A stretch of 64,000 nucleotides of DNA from Adineta steineri. Taxonomy: Eukaryota; Rotifera; Eurotatoria; Adinetida; Adinetidae. The notes beneath the pieces are model-generated. The model made no database searches, was not told the DNA's origin, and worked only from the letters and a program-made list of their open reading frames with translations. Shown piece by piece: positions 27,674-39,155 of the stretch. The stretch covers positions 124,001 through 188,000 of the forward strand of contig CAJNOI010000148.1 in NCBI GenBank assembly GCA_905250115.1, given 5' to 3'. The stretch's first letter is position 1. Every line of letters starts with the position of its first letter. Position numbers and translations under genes: made by a program.

Positions 27674-28410
27674 CAAAAATAAGAATAAAAGATATTATGA
27701 TAAACCTACTACTTAGGATATATCAAAATTTCGTGTCCTGATATTCAAAATTTTATTAAATGCTTAAAATAATTACCATTACTTAGAATACTTTCGAAAT
27801 GTAATGTTCTAGAACATGACGTCATTGAATGTAACAAAAGAAAGTGATCAATGGAAAATATGAACAGTTATAGAATATAAGAGCCAAAAAGTTATGAGTA
27901 TCTTGTTTGACTTTCTTTTTTCAAAAGTCTGATAGTACTTTTCGTTTGTATTTGTCACCTATCTATTAGCAATATTTTAGTATATACATGTTGGCAGCAG
28001 CCTGCTCACACAATGACCGACAGCATCAATCATTTATATATCTTTCATCTTCAACGATAAATATTAAAACGAAATAATATATAAATATCCGATATTTCCT
28101 TCATCTACGTATTTTAAATTCCAATCATTTATAAATTAAACTTTTTTGTTACATAGTATTTACTTCGAAAAAAATGATTACAACGTTATATTGTTTCTTG
28201 CTACTGTAAATAATCAGCATATATTTAAAATAATAAAATTATAAGCTTTTTTCTTATATTTTATCAATAAATCGAACTGGTATTATTTAAAAAAATGATT
28301 TTATCGTTCGAAAGCAAAATTTATTTCCTATATACAGAAAAACAAAAAACACACAAACACATACAATTATATGCAATTAAACAAAAATGAAAACAAAAAA
28401 CATACACATA
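27674..28410. other. Intergenic between convergent genes, no gene seen
   Basis: AT-rich 3' flank of the nuclease-like gene and of KAT8. Nothing recognised beyond poly-A-signal-like AATAAA strings. Confidence 0.45.
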
Positions 28411-30149
<1,739 letters not shown>

Positions 30150-30234
30150 GACTAAAATTTTTACTACAAATCTAGAACGAGAAAAAGAAATTATTTCTCC
30201 GAAATAATGAAGAACAGCATAGAATCACTTTCAG

Positions 30235-30275
30235 CGTGTGGGCGTGAACTTCTTATCTTACCTCACACACCCACA
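30235..30275. repeat. Telomere-like foldback 1
   Basis: GTGTGGGCGTGA, a short spacer (ACTTCTTATCTTACC) and TCACACACCCAC form an imperfect inverted repeat of G-rich then C-rich telomere-like sequence. It lies just upstream of the KAT8 start. Confidence 0.7.
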
Positions 30276-30321
30276 GCCTTCGCATATCTACTCTCGTATC
30301 AAGACAATCATTGAATATTGA

Positions 30322-32520
30322 TTACCACCATAAATATAATCCACCATGAATACGTTCAATTGTATAATTTGTAATTAAATTTTCATTTTTAATTAATGTT
30401 TGTATTTTTTCAATAGTATCATAGTTAATATTTAAAAGAAATAATGAGAAAAGATATTTTAATTTTAAGAATAAAAATCGTAAAATTTTTTCGAGATGAT
30501 TTTCATCTAAACTTATTTCAAGATATTCAAGATATGGAAATAAATCAATAAGAAAATCAATATATGCAAATTGACATTCATCATCATCGATTATCAAATG
30601 TGTTATTCGATTATTTCTAGATAATAATCGTCTAGTATTAGTTCGTTTAGATCCTAATTGTATTTTATTTGATAGTGTCAAAGTTTGAACATTTGGAAAA
30701 AGACATAAAATTTCAATGAATTGATTAATTGTTAAAACATTATCTTTAATGGATAGTTCTGTAATTTGTAAGAGAGGAACAATAGATTTCATATGATTAA
30801 TAAACAATGGATTCTTTTGTATATTATTATCTTTGAGAGTAAGTTTCGTAGCTCGTGGGAATTGAATAGAATATTGATTTGTTTTTAAACAACCTTCAAG
30901 AATTAAATGACGAGCAAAATTGATATTGTTACTTTTGTATAATTTTGATTTATTCTCATTGAATTTTTCATGTAATGTATATTCATCATATCTTGAAAAA
31001 AAAAGAGATCAATATGAATCATAATCGAATGTTTTTATTTACCTGTATGGAACAATTGAGAAGAAATTGAAATAATACGAATATTCGTCATTATAATAGT
31101 AATAATAATCGAAAAACCATTGTTTTTCAATCCAGAACTTAGAAGAAAATCGATCAATTAACAATTGACGATTATCTTTATCAATAGAAACTGTATATTG
31201 TAAATCAAATATACATAAACATGGCATATGACATACAATTAAGTCTTTCCATTGTTCAGCATGAAAATAATCATCATTATCAAATGTTTTTATTCTAAAA
31301 ACTTTTAATCGAGAGCTAATTTTTGATAAAAATAATTTCATTTCTTCAAATAATATACGATATATAGTCAGATGAATACTTGTTAAATTTTTTGGTATTT
31401 GAATTTCTTTACATTCTCTTCCTGTACCGTAAAGATATTGACATGATAGATGTTGAAGTAGAGGTAAATATGAAAGAATAGAATTAAGTTGTTCAAGACG
31501 ACAATGACCATTAATAATTAAACGTTCAAGTTTGTGATATGAATCTATAGCAATTGGTAATGGAACACGTTCACCACCAGATGGAAATGTTAATTTACAA
31601 AATTTTAATTTTGTTAAACGAAAAATTGAAAGATAAATAGAATTTTCATCTTGAAAATAATTCGATGAATAAATTGAAAGAGAAGAAAAATTTGGTAAAC
31701 ATATTAAATTACTAAGAAGTGTTGAGATTTTATCAGATTGTATTTGATTAACAGTTAATGATTTAAGTGATGAAAATAAATTTATTGAAAAGAATTCAAG
31801 AAAATATTTGCATATATTTAATGAGATTATACGTTTAATATTTGAATTAATAATATATTTACAACGATATTGAAAAATAGTTTTTGATGTTAATGGAAAA
31901 TTTATTTTAAGCGATAAATTTGATTCATAAAATAAAGAATGGAAACGTAGATTAAGTTTTACAAAAATCTCATAGATAAGACAATAATCAATATAATCGA
32001 ATATTTCATAAATTAATTCATTGGATAAGTCTTCAAATTGTGTTATTGATAATCTATAATATAGAATTGAATTATAATGAAATGATTAAGATTAAAATAT
32101 TCTCTTTCTTGTAGAGAAGAGTCCAGTAAACATAAATTGTCTGTCCGCAGGGTCAAAAAATATATTTCTAGAGGTATTTCGAATCGGAGATCTGTTGGGT
32201 GACCATCCTGAGGGAGGGGGAGAGGTCAAAAAAACATCGGAAATCTGTTTTCTCAGTAAATGTGAAGAGGATGCATTTCTACGAGAAAGAGCTAAGCAAG
32301 TCCTCGGACGAGCGTTACCTGTTAATTCTAGTTGTATTAAAATTTCTGCTCTCGACTTTTCTATAATATTTTTCGGAATTTCTGTGCAATTAATCTGTAA
32401 TAGTCTTTCATTACTTGAAACAGGATTAAGCTTAAGAATGAATGCGCAGGGACGGAATTCTTACTTTTTTTTGTTATTAACATTTTGTTCGATAATTTTC
32501 TTATTTCGTTGACGTTTCAT
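30322..32520 (-). CDS. F-box/LRR protein (bdelloid-type family)
   Basis: Three exons (32520-32465, 32053-31043, 30991-30322) join in phase to 578 residues. The first exon gives a basic leader (MKRQRNKKIIEQNVNNKK). The second opens with the F-box QFEDLSNELIYEIFDYIDYC and continues as irregular leucine-rich repeats (for example FSSLSIYSSNYF, KLERLIINGHCRLEQL, LPLLQHLSCQYLYG). A conserved block with AEQWKDLIVCHMPCLCIFDL follows, and repeats continue in exon 3 (ITHLIIDDDECQF, YLEYLEISLDENHLEKI). F-box proteins recruit substrates to SCF ubiquitin ligases; the target is unknown. The first intron is 411 nt against 51 for the second, and holds an open frame described separately. A degraded relative lies at the right edge of the window. 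Confidence 0.75.
32054..32464 (-). other. Long first intron of the F-box/LRR gene with an open frame on the sense strand
   Basis: At 411 nt this intron is about eight times the local norm. On the minus strand, directly after the TAA created by the GTAAGA donor, the frame of exon 1 stays open for about 120 codons to near 32096. It has no ATG near its start and contains a Ser/Arg/Pro-rich stretch (SPPPSGWSPNRSPIRNTS). The base composition is less AT-rich than that of other introns. It could be an alternative exon needing other splice sites, a remnant of inserted coding sequence, or chance. An opposite-strand frame (32195-32512) is also open. Confidence 0.4.
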
Positions 32521-32770
32521 TATCTAAAACAACTTTTAAGTACAGTAAATGTTTTCTTTATTTGCAAAAAACAATCTATGATTTCCTTTTATTTTAATTT
32601 ATAAACACAAAAGTTAGGTTAGTTTTGTTTAAATTCACTTTCTGTATATAAAATAAAATACACAAGAAAGAGAATGTATATGTATATATATATATTTATA
32701 TATCTGACAATGTTCTCACTGTTGAATACAAATAATATCTGACATAACAAGATATGTGATATGTTTAGTT

Positions 32771-34236
32771 TTAAAATTTTTCTTCGTAATTATCATATGG
32801 TTGTAAAGAAAATTGAACAATTGATTCAAGTATCCATTCGGGACTAAGAAAAAGAACGCCATTTGAACGAGATGTTTCGAATAATTGTTGTTGATTTGAA
32901 CAATTAAATGGAATTAATTTATCACAAAGAACGATAGTTAAAATGGAAGAATCATTTGGTGTAGTTATTGGAAGAGCATTTAGAAGTGTACCATTACATA
33001 AAGTAATTAAAGAAGCAAGTTCATTCTTAGACTAAATAATACAAAGAAAATAATTATTGCATTTGACATTATATACTCACCATTTTCTCTTGACATCCGT
33101 TACATAAAATAAAAAATTGACAATTTTGAAAAAGATTTATATGTTTTGCTAATCGACTAGTACGCATTCCATCATGATATTCTCCAAATGGTATATCACC
33201 ACGTATTTCAAATAAAGGTTCATCAACTATTTGATTTTGTTTTAAACATTCGACTATCCATCGATATGTTATTACAAATAAATGACGAGCAATAGCTTGA
33301 AATACTTTTATAGTTAATGGACATAATAATGTTTTTTCTTCATTTCCAGCTATTAAATGTGTTGTACGTTCATCAACACAGTTCGATAATATTATTTGAT
33401 TTGGAAATAATGATGCAAAACGATGAACTTCAGTCTAGCGAAAAAAAAGAATGAATTATTTAATTGATATATTATGATTACATACAATTTGTTCGATATT
33501 CAAACAAGAATATGCCAAAACAATTCGTTTTTCAATCGATGGACAAACCATAACAGTATTCGAAGTAAATGTATCATCGTGATTACCATCACTTGTATAA
33601 TCATTATCAAATGATGTTGATAATTCTATTAAATAGATAAAGAATTTTATAGTTCCAGGTATCAAAACTTATCTTTACCATTGAATGATAAATTTTGTGC
33701 TGAAAATGGTGGTGATAAAGTATCATCGAGATGAAATGAATCGCCTTGTTGTTTTTTCTTTTTCTTTTTTGCATATAAATTTAATGGTAATTTATTTTCT
33801 TTTCTCATTTTAACTCGAGCATTTGTAAACCAAACGGTTATTTGTGATAACGACATTTTAGTTTTTTCCATTAATTCTTGTTTATCAGTTTCATTTGGAT
33901 CTACAAAAATACAAATATAATAAAGAATAGCTAAATTACAATTACTTACATGGATGATGTTGATGTTCAAAAAGCCATTGTTTTAAAGGACCTGTTGAAT
34001 TTTTTTCTCGACCTGTTGTATTAAATAATGTTGATAATTTATCCTCTGAAAATAAAATCTTTGAGTTATTTAATCATAGAAAATTTTTTTCTTATACCAT
34101 TTGGATATTGAATTGGTACATCATTTTTATTGGTTTTACAATTTGATTTTTTATTCTCTCCAAATGTTATCGGCGTTGTATCATCATATAACATATCATC
34201 TTCTCCAGCACTTAAATAGGATTGTTGATTATGCAT
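32771..34236 (-). CDS. TALE homeodomain protein with C-terminal tandem BRCT
   Basis: Six exons (34236-34098, 34045-33950, 33900-33679, 33625-33486, 33434-33081, 33031-32771) join in phase to 403 residues. Residues about 58-115 form a TALE homeodomain: GPLKQWLFEHQHHPYPNE, with the PYP loop extension at 78-80, then helix 3 ITVWFTNARVKMRKENK. It is closest to the Iroquois/Mohawk type. A basic run (KKKKKKQQ) follows. Residues about 183-403 form two BRCT repeats of BRCA1 type: KRIVLAYSCL, TTHLIAG, TIKVF, YRWIVE and FEIRGDIPFGEYHDG, then LITLCNGTL and SPEWILESI. Ser192 and Lys242 sit where BRCA1 has its phosphate-binding Ser1655 and Lys1702. The joining intron (33678-33626, 53 nt) has GT/AG ends and keeps phase 1. 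The alternative is two adjacent genes, the second starting at the Met of MVCPSIEKR. Confidence 0.75.
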
Positions 34237-34429
34237 ATCGATTATTAAGGTAATCAAATTCTTTTTTTCTTCAATTCAATGTTCGTTAGATGTATCGAGA
34301 ACAAGAGACTTTTCGAACGAATAGAACAGAGTTCAAACAGAGGTCAGTAGTTTTTTTCAATGGCTAAAATGATAGCCAATCAAAAGAAAGATGTTAATTT
34401 AGTTGTTGTGCCATTTTTATATATTAGAT

Positions 34430-34462
34430 ATGGGTCCAGTTGAACCTAGTACTTCAATATCT

Positions 34463-34493
<31 letters not shown>

Positions 34494-35580
34494 AACAACA
34501 AGCACAAAAACCAAAACGAAGATCTCGTTCCAATGAAAGAAATTCCCATGAAAATAATCGACAAAAATCTCGACGAAATGCTCGTTCAAGAAGTGGAGAC
34601 CGTGAATCGTCATCCTCAAGCAGTGGTATATATCTATTCTAAATTATTTTCTATTTTCGATTAATTTTTTTTCTTAAGATAATAATCGTGAAGATGATCA
34701 TGGAAGTATGGATGATGATGAAGATGATGATGATGCAAGTATTAGTGATCGAAGTTCAAGAGGAAGTTCATCAATGAAGCAAACTACTGGAATTCGATGG
34801 GATTATCGAGTAATTTAAAGATGATGTTTTTTATATAAAAAATTATAACATTTTATTTCTATATAGATGAATCATGTCGGAAGAAGAATAAAAGAAACCA
34901 AAGCATTTTGTTGTCTCAATTGTCGATATCCAGTATTACTTGTTGGACGATTAGTAAGATTTTAAGATAAAAAAAATATATATTCTAATTTCTATTATAG
35001 TTGCCTTGTAAACATGCAGCTTTTTGTTTACAATGTGCTAATGAATGTAAAAATGATCGCCGAAATTGTCCAAAGTAAATAATTTAATTTTTTTCTTAAA
35101 AATAATTTTTGATTTTATTATAAAAGATGTAATGATGCAATAACTGATGTAGAGAAAATAGAAGCAAAAAATCTTATACTTTGTTTTCATGGTTCACATC
35201 CACATTCTCAAGATGCTTGCCTTCGAGGATATACTTCACAACGTGATCTTCAAGCACATGTTAAACGACGTCATGAACAAACAACACAACCAGGACAAAC
35301 ACGTCTTGATTCTCCACATCAATTACTTCCTCCTACAACTGCTTTTCCTGGTCTTGTAGTTGATCCTCAACAGCAGCAACAACAACAACAACAACAATCT
35401 CAAGGTCCTCCACCATTAATGCCGTTTCCACCAATGAATGTTTCAGCAATGGCACCACCACCACCTCTATTTGATATGGGATTTCGTCCACAAAATTATG
35501 GACTTACACCACAACAATTTGTGCCACCTCAACAGCAATATCGACCACCACCTTATCCACCTAATCGACAATTTTACTAG
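34430..35580 (+). CDS. CBLL1: E3 ubiquitin ligase HAKAI/CBLL1
   Basis: Five exons (34430-34625, 34679-34809, 34867-34953, 35001-35074, 35127-35580) give 313 residues. A poly-Gln run and an Arg/Ser-rich, then acidic region come first. The HYB domain follows: RING-type FCCLNCRYPVLLVGRL, LPCKHAAFCLQCANEC, NCPKCNDAITDVEKIE, then the divergent zinc finger ACLRGYTSQRDLQAHVKRRH, which matches the HAKAI wording. The C-terminus is rich in Pro and Gln. HAKAI is a stable part of the m6A writer auxiliary complex (with WTAP, VIRMA, ZC3H13) and was first described as an E-cadherin ubiquitin ligase that binds phosphotyrosine as a dimer. The gene starts 193 bases from, and divergent to, the homeodomain-BRCT gene, and converges on FBXO22 116 bases away. 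Confidence 0.9.
34460..34501 (+). repeat. CAA/CAG repeat coding poly-Gln in HAKAI
   Basis: Thirteen Gln codons in a row, mostly CAA with a few CAG, near the N-terminus. A second, shorter CAG/CAA run is at about 35369-35400 in the last exon. Both are in frame and likely to vary in length. Confidence 0.8.
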
Positions 35581-35696
35581 TCGTTTTGCTTATGTATATA
35601 AAACAATAAGTTTCTATTTCATTCTCAAATAAATTACAAAAAAAAGTTCTGTATTACACTCGAGAGCAAAAATTAGATTTTATTTTGAAAAACTTT

Positions 35697-37159
35697 TTAC
35701 ATTCGTAATGAAATAATTGAAAATATAGTTGAATAAGTATGAAATAAATCTTTCAATGATTCTTTAGTAGTTCTTTGTTGTTGTTGTGAAGCGTCATTAT
35801 CATTGAGGAGATAATCATGTCCAAGTTCACCATTTCCAAATATTCCAATTAATGATGTATTTGGAAAGAGTTTTTGAAATTCTGAACATTCAACATTCGA
35901 TTCTTGATGATAAAAATCGACACCACGACCAACACAACTAACTTGTATACCAAATGATAGATAACATTGCTCATTTTCTATAGATTTTAATTCTTTTAAT
36001 TTATCTCTTACAGCTTCACGTGTTTGTATATGACTTTTCAATACAACTTGTCGAATATTTAAATGAGTTCTATCACCTGTTAAAACAATTCCACATGCAT
36101 TATTTAATAATGTTTTATGTTTCGATTGTCGATCATCATAACGACTTCTATTGATATAACCTCCAATAATAACTACTTCGGATGAATAATATTCAAGTAA
36201 TTTCTTAATACAATTATTCATTTGAGTTTGAAGTAAACGTGGAGTATAGAAAAGTATAACACATCGAATGGATATATCATCAGGTACACATCCAAGAAGT
36301 TGATGTAAATCTGAACGAGACATATTGTTAGATATTGGTGTTTTATTTGTAATTTCAAATGGATAAATTCCAAGAATATTCGGTGGAAATTTAGGAAGAA
36401 GAAGAATACCCACAGCATCATCTAAATAATAGATAAGAAATTTATTAGATTCTTCTAGGAATACATTTATTTTTATTTACTTAATTCAATTTCATTGGAT
36501 TGATTCTTATCATTTGATGCAATAATTCCATCAGAAACAACTGTAAGAACTTTACATGATTTATTTACATGATGTATTAATGCTTCTGATATATTATGAC
36601 GTTCTGTTTGACTAGCTGTTGTTTGTGAATGAGATCGTCTTGGATATTTTGCTGGTCGTAATGAACAATCTGATGATGAATGAAAACCTTTTCTATCTAA
36701 ACTATTCGTCGTAACAACTAATGCTAGATATGGTATTGACCAAAGATGAATGTGTATATAGGATGAAATAAATGCATCGAAATCAGATAGAAGATACGAA
36801 GAATCTGCTATTGATGACAATGGATCAGTTGGATAAGTTAATGAATGAATTGTATGACGATGTGTTTTGATTAAATGACCTACGTGAGCCCATGATTTAC
36901 AAACTAAAGAGCATAAATCGATTGAATGAATAGGTAAATGACGAAAAATTGCTCGATTTACATCGTAAATTGTTGTTAACACATCATTCGATGATAAAGA
37001 TTCAATCTTGTTATCTTCTTCCAAATTTTGTTCAGTCATCTCAAATGATTTAAATGTTGATGAACAAAAAGCATTTCTCAAATTTAACGTAATTCTATTC
37101 GTTCTTCTTTCTTCTGTCTCTAATCTAACCACATTTTTTTTATTTAGTTCTGTTCTCAT
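35697..37159 (-). CDS. FBXO22: F-box protein FBXO22 with FIST-C domain
   Basis: Two exons (37159-36481, 36421-35697) give 467 residues; human FBXO22 has 403. The F-box lies near residues 64-105 (NRAIFRHLPIHSIDLCSLVC, KSWAHVG). The C-terminal half matches the FIST domain of FBXO22: LLGCVPDDISIRCVILFYTP, VIIGGYINR, VSCVGRGVDFYHQESNVEC and LFPNTSLIGIFGNGELGHD. FBXO22 is an SCF substrate receptor; reported targets include KDM4 demethylases and p53 complexes. The intron is 59 nt and phase 1. An internal start at about 37039 (MTEQNLEED) would give a protein closer to the usual length. The 3' end faces HAKAI tail to tail. Confidence 0.88.
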
Positions 37160-37625
37160 TCACTCATTGTTATTCATAGATGGCGTTCAGAAGAAGAACA
37201 GAAAAGAAAATATATGTTGAGTTTTATTCTCAAACAATTCGTAAAACGAACAGAAATTGAACTATTGTGGTTATTATAAAACAAAAAGGAAGAGGAAAAG
37301 AAACAATGAATGCAATATTTAACAGCAGCTGCTATTGGAAAATCAATTATTGATAGTCATCTTACGTAAAATTCTTTCTTCAACAAAAAAAGGATATATG
37401 CAAGCATCTAACAGGTCAACTAGATCTAAAAGTATTAGATACATACCAAACTGAAGTTAAGGGTACGTGAGTTCTTTCTATACCGACACTCACACCCATA
37501 CCCTGCTATTTATAATTAAACCAATGGATAGAAGTCAAAGTTATTCTGGTCTTGTTTATTCCAATTTTTATTTCTTGTATAAAATATAGAAGAATTACAA
37601 TTCTTAGAAAGTAAAAATTACGTTT
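37160..37625. other. Intergenic with a telomere-like foldback
   Basis: Promoter side of FBXO22 and 3' flank of the GTPase-HSP20 gene. The only structure seen is the foldback at 37460-37505. Confidence 0.45.
37460..37505. repeat. Telomere-like foldback 2
   Basis: AGGGTACGTGAG, a spacer of about 17 bases, then CTCACACCCATACCCT: an imperfect inverted repeat, G-rich arm first. Confidence 0.7.
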
Positions 37626-39095
37626 TTATTCAAAAATTTTCGTAGCAGCTTTTTTCTTTTCACATATAATTTTCCAAAAACCTTCATCACGTTCTGCCGA
37701 TGATTTATCAGGGTCAACACGACATTTCAAAGGAATTTCTATTTTAAATTTACCCATAGGAATTTTTTCTTGATGAGTTCTTGGATTTATTAATAATTTT
37801 TTAAAATCATCACGACAACCATCGATAATAATTGCTTCTTCAAGAATTTCAATACGTGATTCACCTTTTTTAAAACCTGCAAGTTCAACAATAGCATATA
37901 TTTTTTCATCAGTCTCATATAGATTATAAATAGGTTGCCATTGTCCATTATCTTGTGAACCAATACCTATAAAATAACCTGCATCATCATAAAGAAGTTT
38001 TGGTGAGAGTTTTAATGGATAAGGATTTTGTTCAAGATCTTCTAATTCTCTTCGTTGAGTAAGTACAATATGGGGTTTTCTAATATGCATTTGTACTTGT
38101 AATTTCTGTGTATTATTATCGATAAATAATTGTGGAAGTTTCGTATTAACAAAATTTATCATTTCATTAATAACATCAAGATCTCTTCTACAATCTTGCG
38201 CTGTTTGTAAAATATTCATTATACCATCAATAGATTGTCTATTCCATATTTTTCCTGCTTCAAATCCATGTTTTGTAAAAATGAAATGACGAAGTGTAAT
38301 ACCATTTTGTTTCGAATGAAAAAATTTGATATCATTCGATATATTATTAACTTGTAATTTCATTATATCAAGTTTAGCACCAAAAAGATATTCAACTTCT
38401 TCTTTTATTATTTTATTTACATCTTCAATTGTTTGTACATCCATTAAATTGTGAACAATAATTATGTTTTTATTTGAATTAGAACTTTCACAATGTTTCA
38501 AAACTTGTTGAATATATGATTGATCTGTAGCACGTAGACGATTAACAACAATAATGATGTATGAACATAAGTAAAGAGCTATTTCTCTTAGAAGAGCTTC
38601 TGTAGCTTTTTTATCATCAAGTTTATCTCTTGGTATGGGAGTATCAGTACCAGCAGTATCAATAAAAATTATATTTTCAGCTAAATCTCGTCCTGCTGTA
38701 ATAGATATACCTTCTGTATGTATTAAATTACCATTAGGTAATTCAATATTACAAAGTTGATTAAGTAAAAATGACTTGCCACGATTATATGAACCAACAA
38801 CTGAAACGATTACACCGTGATTATCTGCAGGTGTTGATAGTTCTGATATGGCATCCTTTGTATTTTGTCCAAGTATAATATCCCAACCAGTTGTTTGTAA
38901 TGCATTAATACTATTAATACGAATAATAATATCATATGGTGTATCAGATGGTTCTGGAGGATTTTCATATATATAAGATGACTCTTTAGGAATTGGATAT
39001 AAATAAGTTGAATTAGTTTCTTGTTTATCACAGGATGGTTTATTAGCACCACGAAGTTTTTCTAAACCTTTAAGAATAGGACGTAATGCTGCCAT
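37626..39095 (-). CDS. GTPase fused to a small heat-shock (HSP20) domain
   Basis: Intronless, 489 residues. The N-terminal half is a large-GTPase-like domain: P-loop GSYNRGKS (101-108), a switch threonine in HTEGISITAG, DTAG (146-149) and a G4-like HNLMD (215-219) instead of the canonical NKxD. The middle (about 270-375) is helical with no domain I recognise. The C-terminal 100 residues read as an alpha-crystallin domain: YETDEKIYAIVELAGFKKGE, IEILEEAIIIDGC, then MGKFKIEIPLKCRVDPDKSS. Small heat-shock domains hold unfolding proteins. A GTP-driven chaperone or membrane remodeller is possible but is inference. Telomere-like tracts lie on both sides (37460-37505 and 39131-39155). Start ATG 39095 is the first in the frame. 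Confidence 0.75.
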   Translation of the reverse strand: MAALRPILKGLEKLRGANKPSCDKQETNSTYLYPIPKESSYIYENPPEPSDTPYDIIIRINSINALQTTGWDIILGQNTKDAISELSTPADNHGVIVSVVGSYNRGKSFLLNQLCNIELPNGNLIHTEGISITAGRDLAENIIFIDTAGTDTPIPRDKLDDKKATEALLREIALYLCSYIIIVVNRLRATDQSYIQQVLKHCESSNSNKNIIIVHNLMDVQTIEDVNKIIKEEVEYLFGAKLDIMKLQVNNISNDIKFFHSKQNGITLRHFIFTKHGFEAGKIWNRQSIDGIMNILQTAQDCRRDLDVINEMINFVNTKLPQLFIDNNTQKLQVQMHIRKPHIVLTQRRELEDLEQNPYPLKLSPKLLYDDAGYFIGIGSQDNGQWQPIYNLYETDEKIYAIVELAGFKKGESRIEILEEAIIIDGCRDDFKKLLINPRTHQEKIPMGKFKIEIPLKCRVDPDKSSAERDEGFWKIICEKKKAATKIFE

Positions 39096-39130
39096 ACTAA
39101 ATATGAAATAAAAATACTATAAAGATTAAA

Positions 39131-39155
39131 AGGGTGTGGGTGTGGAGTGGGTATG
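39131..39155 (+). repeat. Telomere-like G-rich tract 3
   Basis: AGGGTGTGGGTGTGGAGTGG followed by GTATG. One G-rich arm, with no clear C-rich partner nearby. It sits 36 bases upstream of the GTPase-HSP20 start codon. Confidence 0.7.

Noticed and set aside
32195..32260. 7SL/SRP RNA, suggested by GGGTGACCATCC followed by G-rich sequence
   Set aside because: The match stops after about a dozen bases; the conserved SRP helix 8 loop (GGAAG-type with flanks) and the 3' domain are absent.
32195..32512. Plus-strand 105-codon frame starting MGDHPEGGGEV
   Set aside because: It lies antisense to the F-box/LRR first exon and intron and ends in a run reverse-complementary to exon 1. No family resemblance.
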